A model generated the notes under the pieces. The model saw nothing but the letters and a program-made list of their open reading frames with translations, was not told the origin of the DNA and did no database searches. From Leuctra nigra (Eukaryota > Arthropoda > Insecta > Plecoptera > Leuctridae): DNA of 64,000 bases. Numbering within the stretch: position 1 is the stretch's first letter; each line of letters opens with the position of its first letter. This document shows positions 63,440-64,000 of the stretch, in pieces. The position numbers and the translations under genes are program-made. The stretch is from positions 1 to 64,000 of the forward strand of contig CAKOGZ010000155.1 of NCBI GenBank assembly GCA_934045905.1, read 5' to 3'.

Positions 63440-64000
63440 TTGACAACGTTACCCTATATAGTAGATGGTGAGAGGCTTAAAAAGTGCAGAAACACTTTTT
63501 TATGTCAGACTCTCCGATTCGCCGGAATTAACTGTTCATGTGATTCAGAAGCTGATGGGTCGACCCCCGATAGATTTTCATCCATTTTTTTGTCAATGTA
63601 TATTGACCAACAATGTAGGTTAGCCTACAAAGGTAACAATGTAACAATTAACAATGTTCCTTAGATTTTCCTCATTTCCTAGGTTTTCATCCATTTTTTA
63701 GTCAATGGAGGTTAAAGCTTGTGATGAGTCAGCTACGCTCGCTTCGCTAACCTGTATTAACCTAACTTTATTATATAATTATCTGACAGGGCAGCGTCGG
63801 GCGACTCCAAGGGGGCAGAGTGGGGTTCTTTTTTATAATTTTATTTATAAGCCTATTTTTTTGCGAAAAGTGTTTTATTACATTTCTCGGCATAACGTTG
63901 TGTAGGCATCAAGAAAATTCGATAAACACAGGGGGGTGCCACTTAAGAAGTAGGTCATATTGAAAAAGTTTTGTTTGTTTCCTACTTTGTGACGAATCTA
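63440..64000 (+). repeat. Incomplete A monomer at the window edge (561 bp)
   Basis: Shares gtgattcag, ataattatctg, gataaacacagg and cttaagaagtagg with the A at 60194, 3,246 bp upstream. Its tail is the pre-B type, so a B should follow beyond the window. Confidence 0.9.

Larger units (their letters stand above)
1..64000 (+). repeat. Satellite array with higher-order structure, whole window
   Basis: The entire window is a head-to-tail array of two related monomers, A (575 bp) and B (472 bp), with no non-satellite insertion. I placed 120 monomer starts using the A leader (starting ttgacaacgtta) or the B leader (ctgaaaatgata). Spacing is almost always 574-575 for A and 472 for B. Copies of one type differ by only a few bases, while A and B differ clearly from each other. 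This is typical of satellite DNA homogenised by unequal exchange. There is no gene anywhere in the window. Chromosomal location (centromeric or subtelomeric) is inferred only. Confidence 0.97.

Noticed and set aside
1..64000. CRISPR array
   Set aside because: The repeated units are 472-575 bp with no unique spacers between short repeats; every segment recurs.
1..64000. rDNA, histone or other tandem gene cluster
   Set aside because: No rRNA-like, tRNA-like or conserved coding segment is present in the monomer, and unit length is too short for such clusters.

Overview
This 64 kb window is one uninterrupted block of tandemly repeated satellite DNA. Every base I read belongs to a head-to-tail array, and every monomer has the same orientation. 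I found no convincing protein-coding gene, RNA gene, transposon, CRISPR array or unique-sequence interruption. A satellite of this monomer length, with a multimeric higher-order organisation over at least 64 kb, points to eukaryotic heterochromatin (centromeric, pericentromeric or subtelomeric). The lineage cannot be fixed from the sequence. The only hint is a short degenerate stretch in each monomer that reads as the arthropod-type telomere repeat TTAGG on the minus strand.

Two related monomers build the array. Monomer A (575 bp) and monomer B (472 bp) share a common backbone. A carries an extra segment of about 109 bp bounded by a direct repeat, plus several short dyads. I count 120 monomers: 72 A, 41 B (three with a 46-bp internal deletion, called b), 6 hybrids with an A leader and a B body (H), and one opposite hybrid with a B leader and an A body (X). 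They follow a simple grammar: one, two or three A monomers, then one B, optionally followed by H. This gives units AB, AAB, AAAB, ABH and AABH of about 1.0, 1.6, 2.2, 1.5 and 2.1 kb.

Region by region: 1-4884 is a mixed AB/AAAB/AAB zone. 4885-20819 is the only zone with H and b monomers and shows nested multi-kb duplications, including a 2,520-bp direct tandem copy. 20820-28925 is AAB with a 3,242-bp two-unit period. 27303-34938 is a clean 3,818-bp tandem duplication. 34939-52092 alternates AB and AAB and contains the single X hybrid. 52093-64000 alternates AAAB, AAB and AB, with a roughly 3.25-kb AB+AAAB period.

The most interesting signals are an exact fit to the CENP-B box consensus core in five A monomers, a cluster of small dyads concentrated in A, an H crossover that falls in the conserved hairpin region, and the embedded TTAGG-like tract. 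Recurrent short open frames exist only because the monomer recurs. Several copies have lost their start or gained stops, so they are not annotated as genes.
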